Source: Podocnemis expansa (lineage: Eukaryota; Chordata; Testudines; Podocnemididae). From it: a DNA stretch of 64,000 bases. The translations under genes were made by a program, and so were the position numbers. This document shows, piece after piece, positions 10,859 to 22,114 of this stretch. Below the pieces are notes generated by a model. That model did no database searches. It was not told the origin of the DNA and saw only the letters and a program-made list of their open reading frames with translations. The first letter of the stretch is position 1, and every line of letters starts with the position of its first letter. Location of the stretch: assembly GCA_007922195.1 (NCBI GenBank), contig ML682005.1:26819015-26883014 (forward strand). Direction: 5' to 3'.

Positions 10859-13800
10859 GAGAAGATCTGAACATGAAGTAGTTGTTTTATAAATATGACA
10901 ATATAAAATTTCTGGCACCTTGGGTTGGCAGTAGTGGCAATGCTGAAGTGCCAGTTTATATTATTGGGTAAATCCACTAGCTGTCTAGGTGATGGCTTGT
11001 ATATATTTAATTTAAGGACCACATCTTTTCTAAAACATTTACTCTAAAACAGCTTATGCACCCATTTATATACACAGAACTCATACATGCTTCCACAAAT
11101 TAGTACTTTCACATTTAAATTGGATGTCTAGACATGCAATTACCCAGTCTCTGCATGGAAATTCTGTTTGTTTGTGAAGAATAAGTCCCTGTGAGTCCTT
11201 TCTGTGATGCTGCTCAGTATAATAATAATGAAATATGTATAGAGGGCTCTTTACAAAAAAGTCCACGGGGACTTCAGAAGCCAAACATAATAAAAAGAAG
11301 CATCAAAAAGGTATTGCTTCAGTTTTGACTGAAAAACTAAAATGGATTCTAACTCTGAATAGAAATAAGAAGCAGGCTTCATAATCATGGGGCAGAAATG
11401 CTACATACCATAGTCCCAAATGTCTCAAATTATAGTAAGTGTGTATCTTTTGGAAGTGATTCTGTTTTGTGAAATCTTTCCTTGAGTTGTTAAACCATTC
11501 TGATTCCTGAAGGTCTCAACACACCAGGAATGGGAGCAGAAGAGTATTTAATTTGCACCTTGTTGTTCAAAGCTGAAGAACAAGACTTTCTAAATTGCCT
11601 AATGTTGAAGTGTTACAGTTAAACTTGCAAAGGTGTGATATGCTTGGATGATTCAAGCAATAAAAATGTGAATTATCCTTATTTCTGAAATTACAGAGCA
11701 GGTTAGATGATTTATTTTAGGACAGTCTGGAAGCTTTTATGTTCAGTGTCTTCTCTTCTTTATTTGCTCATCACAGCAATACCTAAATCACACAAAGATA
11801 ATGTCACATAAGCATATCACGCACAACTTTTCTGTGTAGTGACCCGTCCCACCTCCCACTATTATGTGGCCTCAGTGCTGATGGAAACAAGATGAAAATA
11901 TTTGCTAGCAATAAGTATCAGGAATGATTAAATTCATCTTGAACATGAAGTGCCTTCAGGAACGTTAATGGGATGTGTTCTTCCCTTAACTTAACCTTTT
12001 TTTTTTTAAATGAGGAGGGAAAGTAAAAGAATCCCACCAGGATAGAGGCCTAGTCGAGGACTGCAATTTACCTGTATCTAATCAGATCCTTATTTTTCTG
12101 CAAAATAACTCTGGGAGGGAAGAATCACAACTTTAGGGGAAGATTTGGAGGTTTCATTCACAGTACTAATTCAAAGCTATGTTAAGTATCCCTAACAAAT
12201 TCCACTGATAAAATATTTCAAAATTGGCACTCCAAGACCAGTCACTAGTTTAAATATGGCCTCTAACTGAGCAACTAAATATAGAACTTTGTTGCTCATT
12301 GTACCTCAACTGAGCATGCATCAAATATAGTGGTAACTGTCATTACCTGGATACACTTGACCCAGCAACTGATAAATGTCTATTGATGCTGTAGTTTTCC
12401 AATGGACAGTAATAGCTGGGACTTCTGAGGGAAGCGAAAGGAAGCTGACCTCCTTTTGTGTTCTTGTAGGCATCAAAAAATGCAGAGATGTGGCTTGCAA
12501 ACTAAGGATGGGTAAAATACAGGAGCGAAGATGGTGTGACAATAGATAAGTGTAAACCTTTCTCTTTTGTGAATTTTTTCTTAGTGGACATGGCCTTTGG
12601 GGAAGATTGCCTCATTTTAGGCCTTAGCTTCCAAACAGCCTTTTAATCTCAATTGGAAGGAAATGTCTAAAAATCTTCCTGTTGAATAAATAGGTAGATA
12701 TTATACTCTAAGTTTAGGAGACAATTTATCTGTTGATTATTATTGATGCACAGCCTTCAGAGGCTACTTTTAAAAAGCATTGCATGATTTTTTGAACCCT
12801 GTTATCATCTATAATTGTGAGGATTAAGTCTAGTTGGCTTTTCCTGTCTGATGATTTCCCTTTCTTGTTCCTCAAAAAAAAAAAAAAAAAAAAAAAAAAC
12901 CAAAAAACCACTTCTGAGGATGCTGAATGTGAGTTATGCACTCAAGAATGATGTAAACTGCAGAGTAACTAGAAAATAAATTGATTATTTGTGTCTGTCA
13001 CTTTGTGAATGTGAGATTTCTAACTCTTTATTTTGCCTTATTTTGTTTTTAGGGGGTTTTTTTTGTTTATTTTTTAAAAATCTAGTAAAGTACAGTCAGT
13101 CTACCCTTACTTTTCAAGTACTAGTGCAGGCTTTCAGAATCATATGTATAGAAAAAATTGATTTGTAGCTCATTTTTATAAAAAGCAGTAGTCAGCAATT
13201 TCCCTTTGCACTGAAATATATTATTTGCCTAAGAAAAAAGATACAGTAAATTTCCCTGCATGGCGATTCTCAAGTATGAGTAATATACTATGAAATTAGA
13301 ATATATAGGAAAAAAAGTTCTAAAAGGGAGGCCTATGGTGATATATTTTATTAGGGAATATTTCATTTGGCAATTCCTAGGATACAAATGACTGCTAGGT
13401 CACAAGATCCTATATGTGAAAGCATGTGTATATACATATGTTTATTACGTGACCAAAAAATGATAGGTTGTGAATACATATAATTAATTTAAAGGAAGAA
13501 AAATTACAAAAATTGTTGAACATATCCTGATGGAAGGATTTAAAAACCTAGGAAATTCAGAGGAAATCCCAAGTCTGTAAGAAATTCAACAGTCTTAATT
13601 CTCCTATAATGGCAATTTACAATTGTGACTAACACGTTTTATCATCATCTTGATTTTTAAAGGGAAGTTAATTCTTTTATATCAATTTATGCCCCATAGT
13701 TAAGGTTATTTATTTTCTGTAATAGCATTTTCGTGTCTGAAAATGTTTTGATTACTTTGAAATGTAACCTTATCGCTGAAATTCCTTGGTTTATAAAGGT

Positions 13801-15900
13801 TGTTTTGGGAATAATGACAACATTTTTGCAATGTTTTTTCACTCTAAATTACTCTCAACCTTAACTCCACTTAAGTACATATTTTTGTCTGGGAATGCAC
13901 ATGCATAACAATAGTCTGTGTAAAGAAAAAACAGTAAGTGAATTGGGAAAATAATTTCAGCATTATCTTTGAAGTTCTTTGCTTCTGCCAGCTTATGTCA
14001 GAATCTAAACATTATTTCAATGTAGGATTTTTTTTTTGAGGTTTTATTTCCTGTGGGTGTTCTTTGTTTCATTTTGTTTGTTGGTTTTAAAGTAGCATTG
14101 AAAAGTAAACAATCCCAACAGAAATGTGTGAAATATCTTGGTATATGTTTTCTCCATTTATATTCATGACTCTTTTGCCACTATTAAGATTGCAGTAGCG
14201 TTATATTAGTAACTCTTTGTTGATGAGGAGATAAGGATGCCTTACTCTGCACGTGAGGAATAGAATGCCTTACATTAAGATGTGATGCGGTATAAAATGT
14301 GTTTGCAGTTTTGGTTTGGTTAACAAATGTAACAAATTATGAGGATCTATTAAGGCTATTCAGAGCAGTGAGGGCAGATGTTATCTGTTGATGTTACAGT
14401 TTGGAATTTTTTCTTTTGAAGACAATGGAAAGGATACATTATTTAACAACAAGGGAAAATACACTTGCATTCAAAGAAGATAAAACACCAATAAAACTGT
14501 TCTGTATTTCATTTAATAATATTTAATTTAATCATTCATTTCTAGACACAGTGTAGGAAGGGCAGGGCTTTTCTGATGACCTGCCATTTTAGTTGGTGTT
14601 AAAACCCTCTGTAAAGCTGCTGAAGTTTATTTAAAAATAACTTGCATATCTCCCTTCGACTGCCTAATACCTACTCACCATGATGTCTTCAGAATGCTGA
14701 ATCATGGAAAATGCCCTACCATCAACTCTGTGCTACACTGCTTGAGGTGATGGTCTTTAGGGATCAACTTTCTGATTGACTGACCTGCTCCATCAATCAG
14801 GAAGATCTATCTCATAATGGCAAATTTGCTGCCATCAGTGGAGACCTGCACTCAGTGAGGTAGGTGTGGTTTATTTAAAATATTCCTGCTTCTAGCATTG
14901 CAAAGAGATTGTATTGTAGGTAAGGGTATGGCCCTAAATTTCCACTGGAGTGAGGATAGACCATAATTTGTGCTGAAATATTGTGTAGCTAAAACAAAAC
15001 ACAAAATGGCAGCTGCTCCTCCAGCAGGAAGGGAAATACCACTGCATTCAAAGGTGCAGTACAAAAAAAGTAGACTATCTTCTCCTTTCAGTTCATCCAC
15101 CACCTGTTGTCTGCCATACTAGGGCCTGAGTTCAACCATTCAAGTCTGAAAAGAGAAATGCATAAGATATTTTAAAGTTAAAATATGTCTATTTCACTGA
15201 AAAATAGTTCTTCTTTCACCATGACTCTTCCTGTGTTTTCCATGAAATTGGATCATTAAAAAAATTTAAATGCAAAAACCTTAAGGTTTTGGATCCTGTT
15301 GTAAATTTTTCTCTCAATTCTTCTTGTCTCATTGGGTTTCAGCAATCTTATTTTTAGTTCTTGTTGTTTTTATGCAATTACAACAGGAGATTACTGAATA
15401 AACAATCAAATTGTGGTGCCACAGCCATTTCAGTGATGTCTATACAAAGAGACTAGTAAGATGTGTAGGGGTTTTATGTTATTCTGCACTTGCATATGGC
15501 AGATTTCTTTAGCTTACTTATCTTTGTATCTCTGGAGTGGCACAAAAATGTGTGAAAATTGGCTACCCCCTGGTTAGGGGCTTCTTTGGCATAAGAGAAT
15601 CTCCAATTAGTATAGAACCGAGGCAGTCAAGTCCTATACCTTCCTCCTTGCAGCCCTTGGCATAGGAGGCCTTATGGACATGATGGAGGCAAAGAGAATG
15701 CATTGCACTCTGGCAGTCCTCAGCTGGTACTTTGGGGACTGTGGCAAGCTGGTAAAAGTTTAAACTAGGCTCTAGGTTACTGTAACCTACTAGAGCTGGC
15801 AGATAATCAGAGAACTATAAGTGTCTCCCTGGTGGTCTTCCCTTTCTGCTGTGCCAATCAGAAATGTTTCACTGCAGAGAAGCTACCCCTTTCTCTTCAA
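10859..15900. other. AT-rich DNA, nearly featureless
   Basis: About 5 kb with no coding domain, no TIR element and no LINE or SINE that I can name. The only distinctive feature is an A homopolymer at 12874-12899. It may contain unannotated old repeats or conserved non-coding sequence that cannot be recognised by eye. Confidence 0.45.
12874..12899. repeat. A homopolymer (26 nt)
   Basis: An uninterrupted run of 26 A. I see no SINE or LINE body directly upstream that would make it a retroposon tail. Confidence 0.95.
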
Positions 15901-16253
15901 TCACAGAGGCTGTATTCACACAGCACTTTTGTTTCGAAACAACCTCGTTGTTTCGAAACAAAAACAAACATGTTCACATGACACACAGTTGTTTCGAAAC
16001 AATGGGAAGCCCTTGTTTCGAAACAACTGTGTTGTTTCGAAACAAGTTAAACCCCACTTGGGGGTGAAACAACCTTGTTTCGGAACTCTTGTTTCGAAAC
16101 AATGCGTGTGAACCTGTTGTTTCGGAACAAAGTGTTCTGAAACAACATTGGATCCTTAGCACCCTGGCCAGGGAACCCTTAGGACCCTAGCCAGGATGCT
16201 GAGGGCTGTCCTTCAGCCCCCGGTGGGGGAGGGGGGTGAGCCGCTGCGGGCTG

Positions 16254-16353
16254 NNNNNNNNNNNNNNNNNNNNNNNNNNNNNNNNNNNNNNNNNNNNNNN
16301 NNNNNNNNNNNNNNNNNNNNNNNNNNNNNNNNNNNNNNNNNNNNNNNNNNNNN
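16254..16353. other. Assembly gap (100 N)
   Basis: Exactly 100 N, a conventional placeholder of unknown true size. It lies in the GC-rich centre of a palindromic MITE, between inward-facing similar sequence (GCAGCCC/GGGGGTGAGCC on both sides). The read-through was probably lost to a hairpin. Open frames drawn across it (16179-16502) are meaningless. Confidence 0.98.
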
Positions 16354-16500
16354 GGGCAGGGTCTGGGGGCAGCTCTGGCGGGGGGGCTGAGCCACCCGCA
16401 GGGGCTCACCCCCCGCCAGTGCCCGCAGCCCCCATTCTGGGGCTTCAGGGTGAGCCAGCAGCGGCTCACCCCCAGGGGGCTGCAGCCCCCTGCAGCACCT

Positions 16501-16541
16501 AACGAAATAGCATGTTCACACTGTGAACATGCTATTTCGTT
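16501..16541. repeat. Perfect 20-bp-arm palindrome
   Basis: Arms 16501-16520 and 16522-16541 are exact reverse complements with a one-base spacer (C at 16521). The palindrome includes ATGTTCACA and CGAAATAGC. It sits inside TTTCGAAA MITE copy 2. Looser versions occur at 48061-48100 and, with arms of about 38 bp, at 44927-45010. Confidence 0.95.
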
Positions 16542-17419
16542 TCCCGCTTTTTTCCCTATTTCGAACTGACTTTTTGCTAATTCGCATTGTCATTTCGAAA
16601 TAAGGTGTTATTTTGAAACAAGTTGTTTCGACACAACTTGTTTCGAAATAACCGTGTGCGTGTGAATACAGCCAGAGTAACATGAACCTGTACCACCCAC
16701 ATCATCTGATGGTCAGTTCAGGTGCTGTTCTTTAGTCACTGAAATGACTGTTCAAACACAGTTACTCATGGATGTAGAATTCTTAGATGAGTTAACTTTA
16801 TAGTCTAGTTTCAGAAACTTCACTACTAACACCAGTAAAATGACCTTTTAAAATAATTACAGCAGAATGGTGAGAGCATAATATAATGATTTATAGTCTG
16901 TATTTTGCTGTTATTCATGCTTTTTCTCCCAGTTGCTGTTGTCTGAAGCTCCAGTGCCAAAGTAATATAAAAAAATAGAGACAGTGAGACGTTTTGTCTA
17001 ATGCCTTGAAAGCAAATTCTTCTGGATTTGGGTAAAGAAGATAAAAACTTATAAATAAAGTGAGATTGAAATTTGTAGACTATGAGGACATTGAACAAAT
17101 TACTCCATTCCACTCTTTCAAAAGCTCTTTCCTTATGTAGTGTTAGAACAGTGACACGCTGCAAATTTGTCACTTCCTATATCAAATAAAATCATGCTTT
17201 TACAGTTCATTTGTTTTCTTACTTTTTACAAAAACCAACTCTTATTGTTACTTTATATGGTATTGAGACTGTCTTGTATTTTAGCAAACATATTGTACTT
17301 TATTTGTATGGTGAAACTGGAAAATAATTCTCACAGTGGTATCACAATTCTCATCATTATATGGGTCCCTGGTTATCAAAGAAATGATAGTCTGATATAG
17401 ACTGATTGCAAAAATCTAT

Positions 17420-17615
17420 TTTTCCTTCACTTCCGTAGATGCTGTCTGTAAAATTGGAGCCACCTGTTCTTGATAGGCTTTGTAGAACTCGGATGGCAAC
17501 CCCTCATCATCTGGCACTTTTCCTGTACTTAAGGACTTAATAGCCTCACTGGTTTTCATCTTCTAAAAGCCTTTGCTCTTCATTAGTAATAGATGCTATG
17601 TCAAGTCCATCCTTG
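17420..17615 (-). pseudogene. L1/Tx1-type LINE ORF2 fragment
   Basis: On the minus strand the segment reads EAIKSLSTGKVPDDEGLPSE followed by FYK. This matches the conserved segment just before the RT core in L1-type ORF2 proteins (EAIKSLKNGKSPGPDGFPxEFYK style). A stop lies just after it, and the upstream part (to about 17615) is consistent with the residues before the RT domain. Only about 65 codons survive. L1-type LINEs are a minority class in this window compared with CR1. Confidence 0.75.
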
Positions 17616-17821
17616 CAAATATGCTAGCAAATTTGAGTAATTATCACAATCAGATGTATATAATTTGGGGGGAAAATTGCATGAGACATTGGCTATGTGA
17701 ACAGTCTCAGCTAATGATCCGCCACCTAAATGTGCTTTTTGGCCTGTTTCTGTGGGCTTGGTATATTTTATGCCGAGCCAACAGTAACTTCTTAGCTTCC
17801 TTTCTACATATGCCTATGTAA

Positions 17822-19035
17822 CGGGTCTCCAGCCTTTTAGCATGAGGACCACACCACTATTTTTTTCTCACTCAGAGGGCCATAGAGCACATTTTGGATG
17901 GGGGAGGCGAAGGTACAGGTGCCAGCTTTTATTTTGGTTGTGAGTGCCAGTGTATGTGGGGCGGCATTTTGGAGGAGGGGTAGGGGAGGGACACACAACT
18001 GGTCATGAGACTAATGTGTCTCCCCTTGTCTGTAGCCATCATCTTCTTCCCACTCCCTGCCCACTTATGGGAGGGCTTTCTCCTTCTCCTGCTGCACCCT
18101 AGTGCATGTTCGACTGCTTTGCCTGGCAGGTGGCTGAGTGGACAAGGATCTGCTTCTGACTTTGGCTGGGGGAAGTGACTTCCCTCCCTGCCCCAGGCTG
18201 GCTCCTGGACTCATTTCCAGGTGAACTGGTCTGGAAACTCCCAGGGGGGAGGGAAGGTGGGAACTTGGGGTGGAGCTCTGGTTCACATGGGCCTTGCCCC
18301 CAAAATGGGGAGGGGAGGCTGCTTCCTCCAGCCAGGCTCTCACAGGCAGCTGCTGCACTGCACAGACCTGCGTCCTAGCCTGTCAGGACTACTTGCAGGG
18401 TGTGGGCTCTGGGGATGGATGCTGGACTGCCTCATCTTCCTGCTCGGCTTGGCCAATCCATGGGTGGGGGGGAGGGATTGTGGGCAGAAGGAAGGGGTTA
18501 GCATTCCATGGCGAGAGAAGCTGCACCACTGCACAGAGCAGGGTGCACCAGTGTCCCCTCCCAGCCAGAATCATAGAATATTAGGGTTAGAAGGGACCTC
18601 ATGAGGTCATGTAGTTCAACCTCCTGCTAAAAGCAGAACTACTCCCACTAAATCATCCCAGCCAGGGTTTTGTTCAGCTAGGTCTTAAAAGTTTCCACAG
18701 ATGGAGATTCCACCACCTCCCTTCATAACCCATTCCAGTGCTTCACCGCCTTCTTAGTGAGAAGAAGTGACTGTTCTCCCACAATCCCAGCTCTGTTCCT
18801 AAGTCCTGGTTGATGCAATGCAACTGGTGCACACAGGGGGCTGGATTGAAGGGGAGGGACTGCTTCTCTGCTGTGGCTGGCTCACATCTGGGCAGGGGAG
18901 GGCTGCTGATGCACCTGGCTGGGCAGAGGGCTAGAGGCAAGGAGCTGCCTTTAGGTACTAGCTGTGTGGGGGGGAGCTCCAGCAGCATTTGGTAGGTTGG
19001 ATTTTGGCCCACGGACTGTGGTTTGGAGAACTCAA
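17822..19035. mobile_element. Large hAT-type element (GGGTCTCCA ends)
   Basis: The left end CGGGTCTCCAGCCTTTTAGC and the right end GGTTTGGAGAACTC are inverted versions of the widespread CAGGGGTCTCCAAAC hAT terminus. The flanks are CTATGTAA (17814-17821) and CTATATAA (19036-19043), a 7-of-8 duplication. Phrases such as GAGGACCACAC and GGCCCACGGACTGTGG fit the same family. It is non-autonomous: the overlapping frames at 18175-18604 have no transposase motif. It carries a CR1 3' fragment at 18568-18785. Confidence 0.8.
18568..18785 (-). mobile_element. CR1 LINE 3' end fragment
   Basis: Plus-strand sequence starts ATCATAGAATATTAGGGTTA and continues through GAAGGGACCTCATGAGGTCAT to TCCAGTGCTTCACCGCC. 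This is the reverse complement of the CR1 3' untranslated end, whose ATTCTATGAT motif is the element terminus. It lies inside the hAT element 17822-19035, so it is either a later insertion or internal cargo. Confidence 0.9.
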
Positions 19036-19379
19036 CTATATAAGGTACGTCTCATAGATTAGATCTATATGATATTTAGGTATATTTTAAACATCTAACT
19101 AAATAATTAAAAAATACAAGTCTCCAGGATCAGAGATGCTCTGGTACTGAAGTAACAAAGTATAGTGATGTCAGAAAGGTGGAAGACAGTACAACCAGGT
19201 GCAAGAGATGTACTTCCTTAAGTTGACAAAGATAATTCTTTTTAAATAGTATTTATTTATTTGTTGACAGTCATGTGTGATGTCTCAGCATCTGGAGTCT
19301 CTGATCATTTCCAGTCCAACTGATAGATACCTACCAAGGCTAACCATAAATGCACAAATCTTGGTGTTTTAAAAACCAA

Positions 19380-20190
19380 AGGAGGAAATTCAATTCTTTG
19401 TCTCAATGCAAACTCATGAACTTCTCATACTGAGAAAGTAGGGCAATCAGCTCATTATCTTAGTGCTTTTACACAAATGGAAGAAGCCAGGAGGAGGAAT
19501 TCAAAGTCCTGGCCCAGTCAATAACTGAAACTTAGTGGGATGGCTCACATAACTGGAGCACTACCATGGACGTGTACAAATTATTCAGGAAGGACAGATG
19601 GGAGAAAAGATGGAAGAGTTGTATTGTTTGTAATATGACAATATGATTGCCAGTGCTCCAGTATGAAACTGGAGAAAAGCCTATTAAGAGTCTTTGGGTT
19701 AAGGATAGAGGCAAGAGAAACAAGGATAAAGTTGTGGTGGGCATCTGTTATAGACCACCTGACCAGGAGGATGAGGAAGATGAGGTATTCTTCAGACAAC
19801 CAGTGAAAGTTTCGAGATCACTCAACCTGATTATCATGGGGGATACATCAAAGCACAGACAATCCAGGAGGTTTTTGGAGACTATTGTCAGGGCTGTAAC
19901 TATGGCTTGGTGAACAGGGCTTTGCCCTGGGCACCCCAGAGCGGCTCAATAAAGAGCTGCTCTATTAAAGGGCATGTTTCTTGCCACCAGCCCCAAGTGC
20001 TGCTAATTGCAAGGGGCGTGTTCTGATCAGAATGTGCCCCGGGCACCAAAACAGAGTGTTACAGCTTTGAGTATTGTGGACAGCTTCCTGGTGCAAATGC
20101 TGGAGGAACCTACTGTGGGACATACTTCCCTTGACGTGTTACTCAATCAAGGAAGATTTGGTAGGGGAAGTAAGGGGGTAGCTTAAGTCT
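19380..20190 (+). pseudogene. CR1 ORF2 endonuclease fragment
   Basis: Successive frames give pieces typical of the CR1 apurinic-like endonuclease: an ITET block near 19525, a block ending YKLFRKDR-like near 19590, then VVVGICYRPPDQEDEEDE and LIIMGD at about 19730-19840. After the hAT insertion at 19889-20069 the homologous FLVQMLEEPT stretch continues to about 20190. Frameshifts and stops show it is dead. CR1 endonuclease nicks target DNA for retrotransposition. Confidence 0.85.
19889..20069. mobile_element. 181-bp hAT MITE inside CR1 ORF2
   Basis: The ends CAGGGCTGTAAC and GTTACAGCTTTG are inverted repeats. The flanks are ACTATTGT (19881-19888) and AGTATTGT (20070-20077), a 7-of-8 duplication. 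It cuts the CR1 endonuclease frame and is therefore younger than that CR1 copy. A G/C block around GGGCACC is also inverted internally. Confidence 0.8.
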
Positions 20191-20339
20191 GCAACATTGC
20201 TTTGAAAATCTCCTGGTAAATACAACCCATGGGGCTTCTGGTTATTTTGGCTCCTGTCTGCCTTTCTAGATTCTATTATGGCCCCACCCCCACAGTATGT
20301 GCTCACCTCCCAGACAGTAATGAATTAAGTTTCTGAACT

Positions 20340-20680
20340 CCTCCATGGGGTTACAGGGGAGTGGGGACAAGGGCTGAAGGGCACTGGGGAGGTTTGGAGT
20401 GAGATGGGGGAGTGAAGGGTGTGGAGTGAAGATGGGGGAGGTTGGGGGTTAGGAGGGCTGGAGTGGGGACTTGGGGGCAGGGAGTTTAGGGAATGAGGAT
20501 GAGGGCTGAGGAGGTTGTGGGGAAGGAGGGGTCTGATGTGTGCACTAGTGGACAAGGTTGGGGTCATGTTTTGGATTTGAGGCTGTGCTTCAGGTGTGAG
20601 AAAAGAGCTGGTGGGGCTCAACAATGCCTACTTGGGCTGGGGCCTGGACAATGTGGGAAGAGGGCCCAGAGATTGAATGT
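20340..20680 (+). repeat. G-rich low-complexity tract
   Basis: Purine-rich DNA with many GGGG and GGGGG runs and loose GGAGTGAAG / GGGGGAGGTT units. It gives serine/proline-rich minus-strand frames without any domain. It is not clearly part of a bounded element. Confidence 0.6.
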
Positions 20681-20769
20681 TCTGGGGCCTGTCAAATTGT
20701 GCTTTAACCACTGGCCTTAAGAGACAGTCTGCGCTGCAGAGCTTATATTGAGAAAACAATAAATGGTGG

Positions 20770-20925
20770 GAAAGAAGGAATGGTTTCTCTATTTTACAGA
20801 TTGAGAGCTGAGGCAGAACAAGAGTTAAGTTGCATGAATTCTGTGGAAGAACTAGAAAATTAACCCAAATTACCTGAACCCTAGTCCAGGCCCTTAAGTA
20901 CAAGAGCATCCTTCCATTCAAGTGA
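20770..20925 (-). repeat. MIR-like SINE fragment
   Basis: CTATTTTACAGATTGAGAGC, TGAGGCAGAACAAG, AACCCAAATTACCTGAACCC and TAGTCCAGGCCCTTAA follow the reverse MIR consensus in the right order and spacing. Confidence 0.65.
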
Positions 20926-22114
20926 CTGGAAGGGAGGAGCTTGGCTTCCTAGAATTCAGAATTGCTGGGGAAAAAAGCATAGAAAATGAGAGAGATTTTG
21001 GAATTGAAAACAGGATACACAGTCATTTCACCCCTGCAAGAAGAAGGCTGAAAATGTCAATACTTCTCTTCTGCTGTCTCTTGCAGGAGTGACGTTATGG
21101 CAAAGTGCCTGTTTTGCAGTAACTGTGGCCTTTCAAGAAGAGTTGCCTGAAGAATTTCAGGTTTATTCCCTGTAGACTCTAGGCAGAAGGCTACCCCAGA
21201 ATGAAATAATGAAAACTGCATTTTAAACATGGATGGACTGTGATTATTGAAAGCTACCTGCTCTATTTAAAGGAGATTATTCATGTGTGAAAAATGATAA
21301 TATATGTACATGAAGACTTTCACAGACAAAAAGGCTCTGTAAGGCACCATACTTATGAAAGTCCTTGTAGAAAGTTTGACTGCTTCAAAGCTGAGATCAC
21401 AAAGCTGAAGTAAATAATGCATGTTGCTAAGATGAAATCTATCAAGTTGCTTTGTGAAGTGTTTTTCATATTTATATGCCAAGAAGCAAAAATGAACTGA
21501 CAGCCATTGCAGTATTAAACACTGAGGGAAAATGAACCTCCAGATCAATACAGATTCTTTCTTTCAAATGTTGGCGAGATGCATGAAAACACATACATAG
21601 CAGATAATTTGTTAAAAAACTAAATCTTGATCACAAACATCACACATGATTTCATTGCACATATTTTAGTGTGTAAAACCAACCCACATATGTAAAAATT
21701 ATAAATAATTTGGACTTGATTCTGATCTCAGTTGAAGTCTACAGAATTATTCAAGTGTAAAATTGATGCAAAATCAGAATGAGGTGACTAACGCTTTTTG
21801 GAGGCCAGTGTGAACCAGTGCAGATGAGTATGAAGACACTCTTCTTACAATGTATCTTACATACCATTAGTAAAATGTAGTTGATGATGAAGAAAATTAT
21901 ATCTTTCTTTAACTTAGAGATGTAATATGACCTGTCCGCAGAAGGTTTTTCAACTAATATCATAGTTATCTAGTACTATTTTAATATGACCACTTGCTCC
22001 CTTTTTAGTTTAAGCCAGAAATGTCATTGTTTCTGAACCTACCAAACTTGACATCTGACCCAAAACAGCCATTTTTAGTTTCATATCAGTGTAAGAGGCT
22101 AAGATTTAGTACTG

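Larger units (their letters stand above)
15908..16673. mobile_element. TTTCGAAA palindromic MITE, copy 2 (contains gap)
   Basis: The ends GGCTGTATTCACACA and GTGTGAATACAGCC are flanked by AGA on both sides (15905-15907 and 16674-16676). The arms repeat GTTTCGAAACAA many times. The centre differs from copy 1: it has a GC-rich block and a 100-N gap at 16254-16353, then a perfect 20-bp-arm palindrome at 16501-16541. The same family has copies at 10520, 44770 and 47706. Confidence 0.85.
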
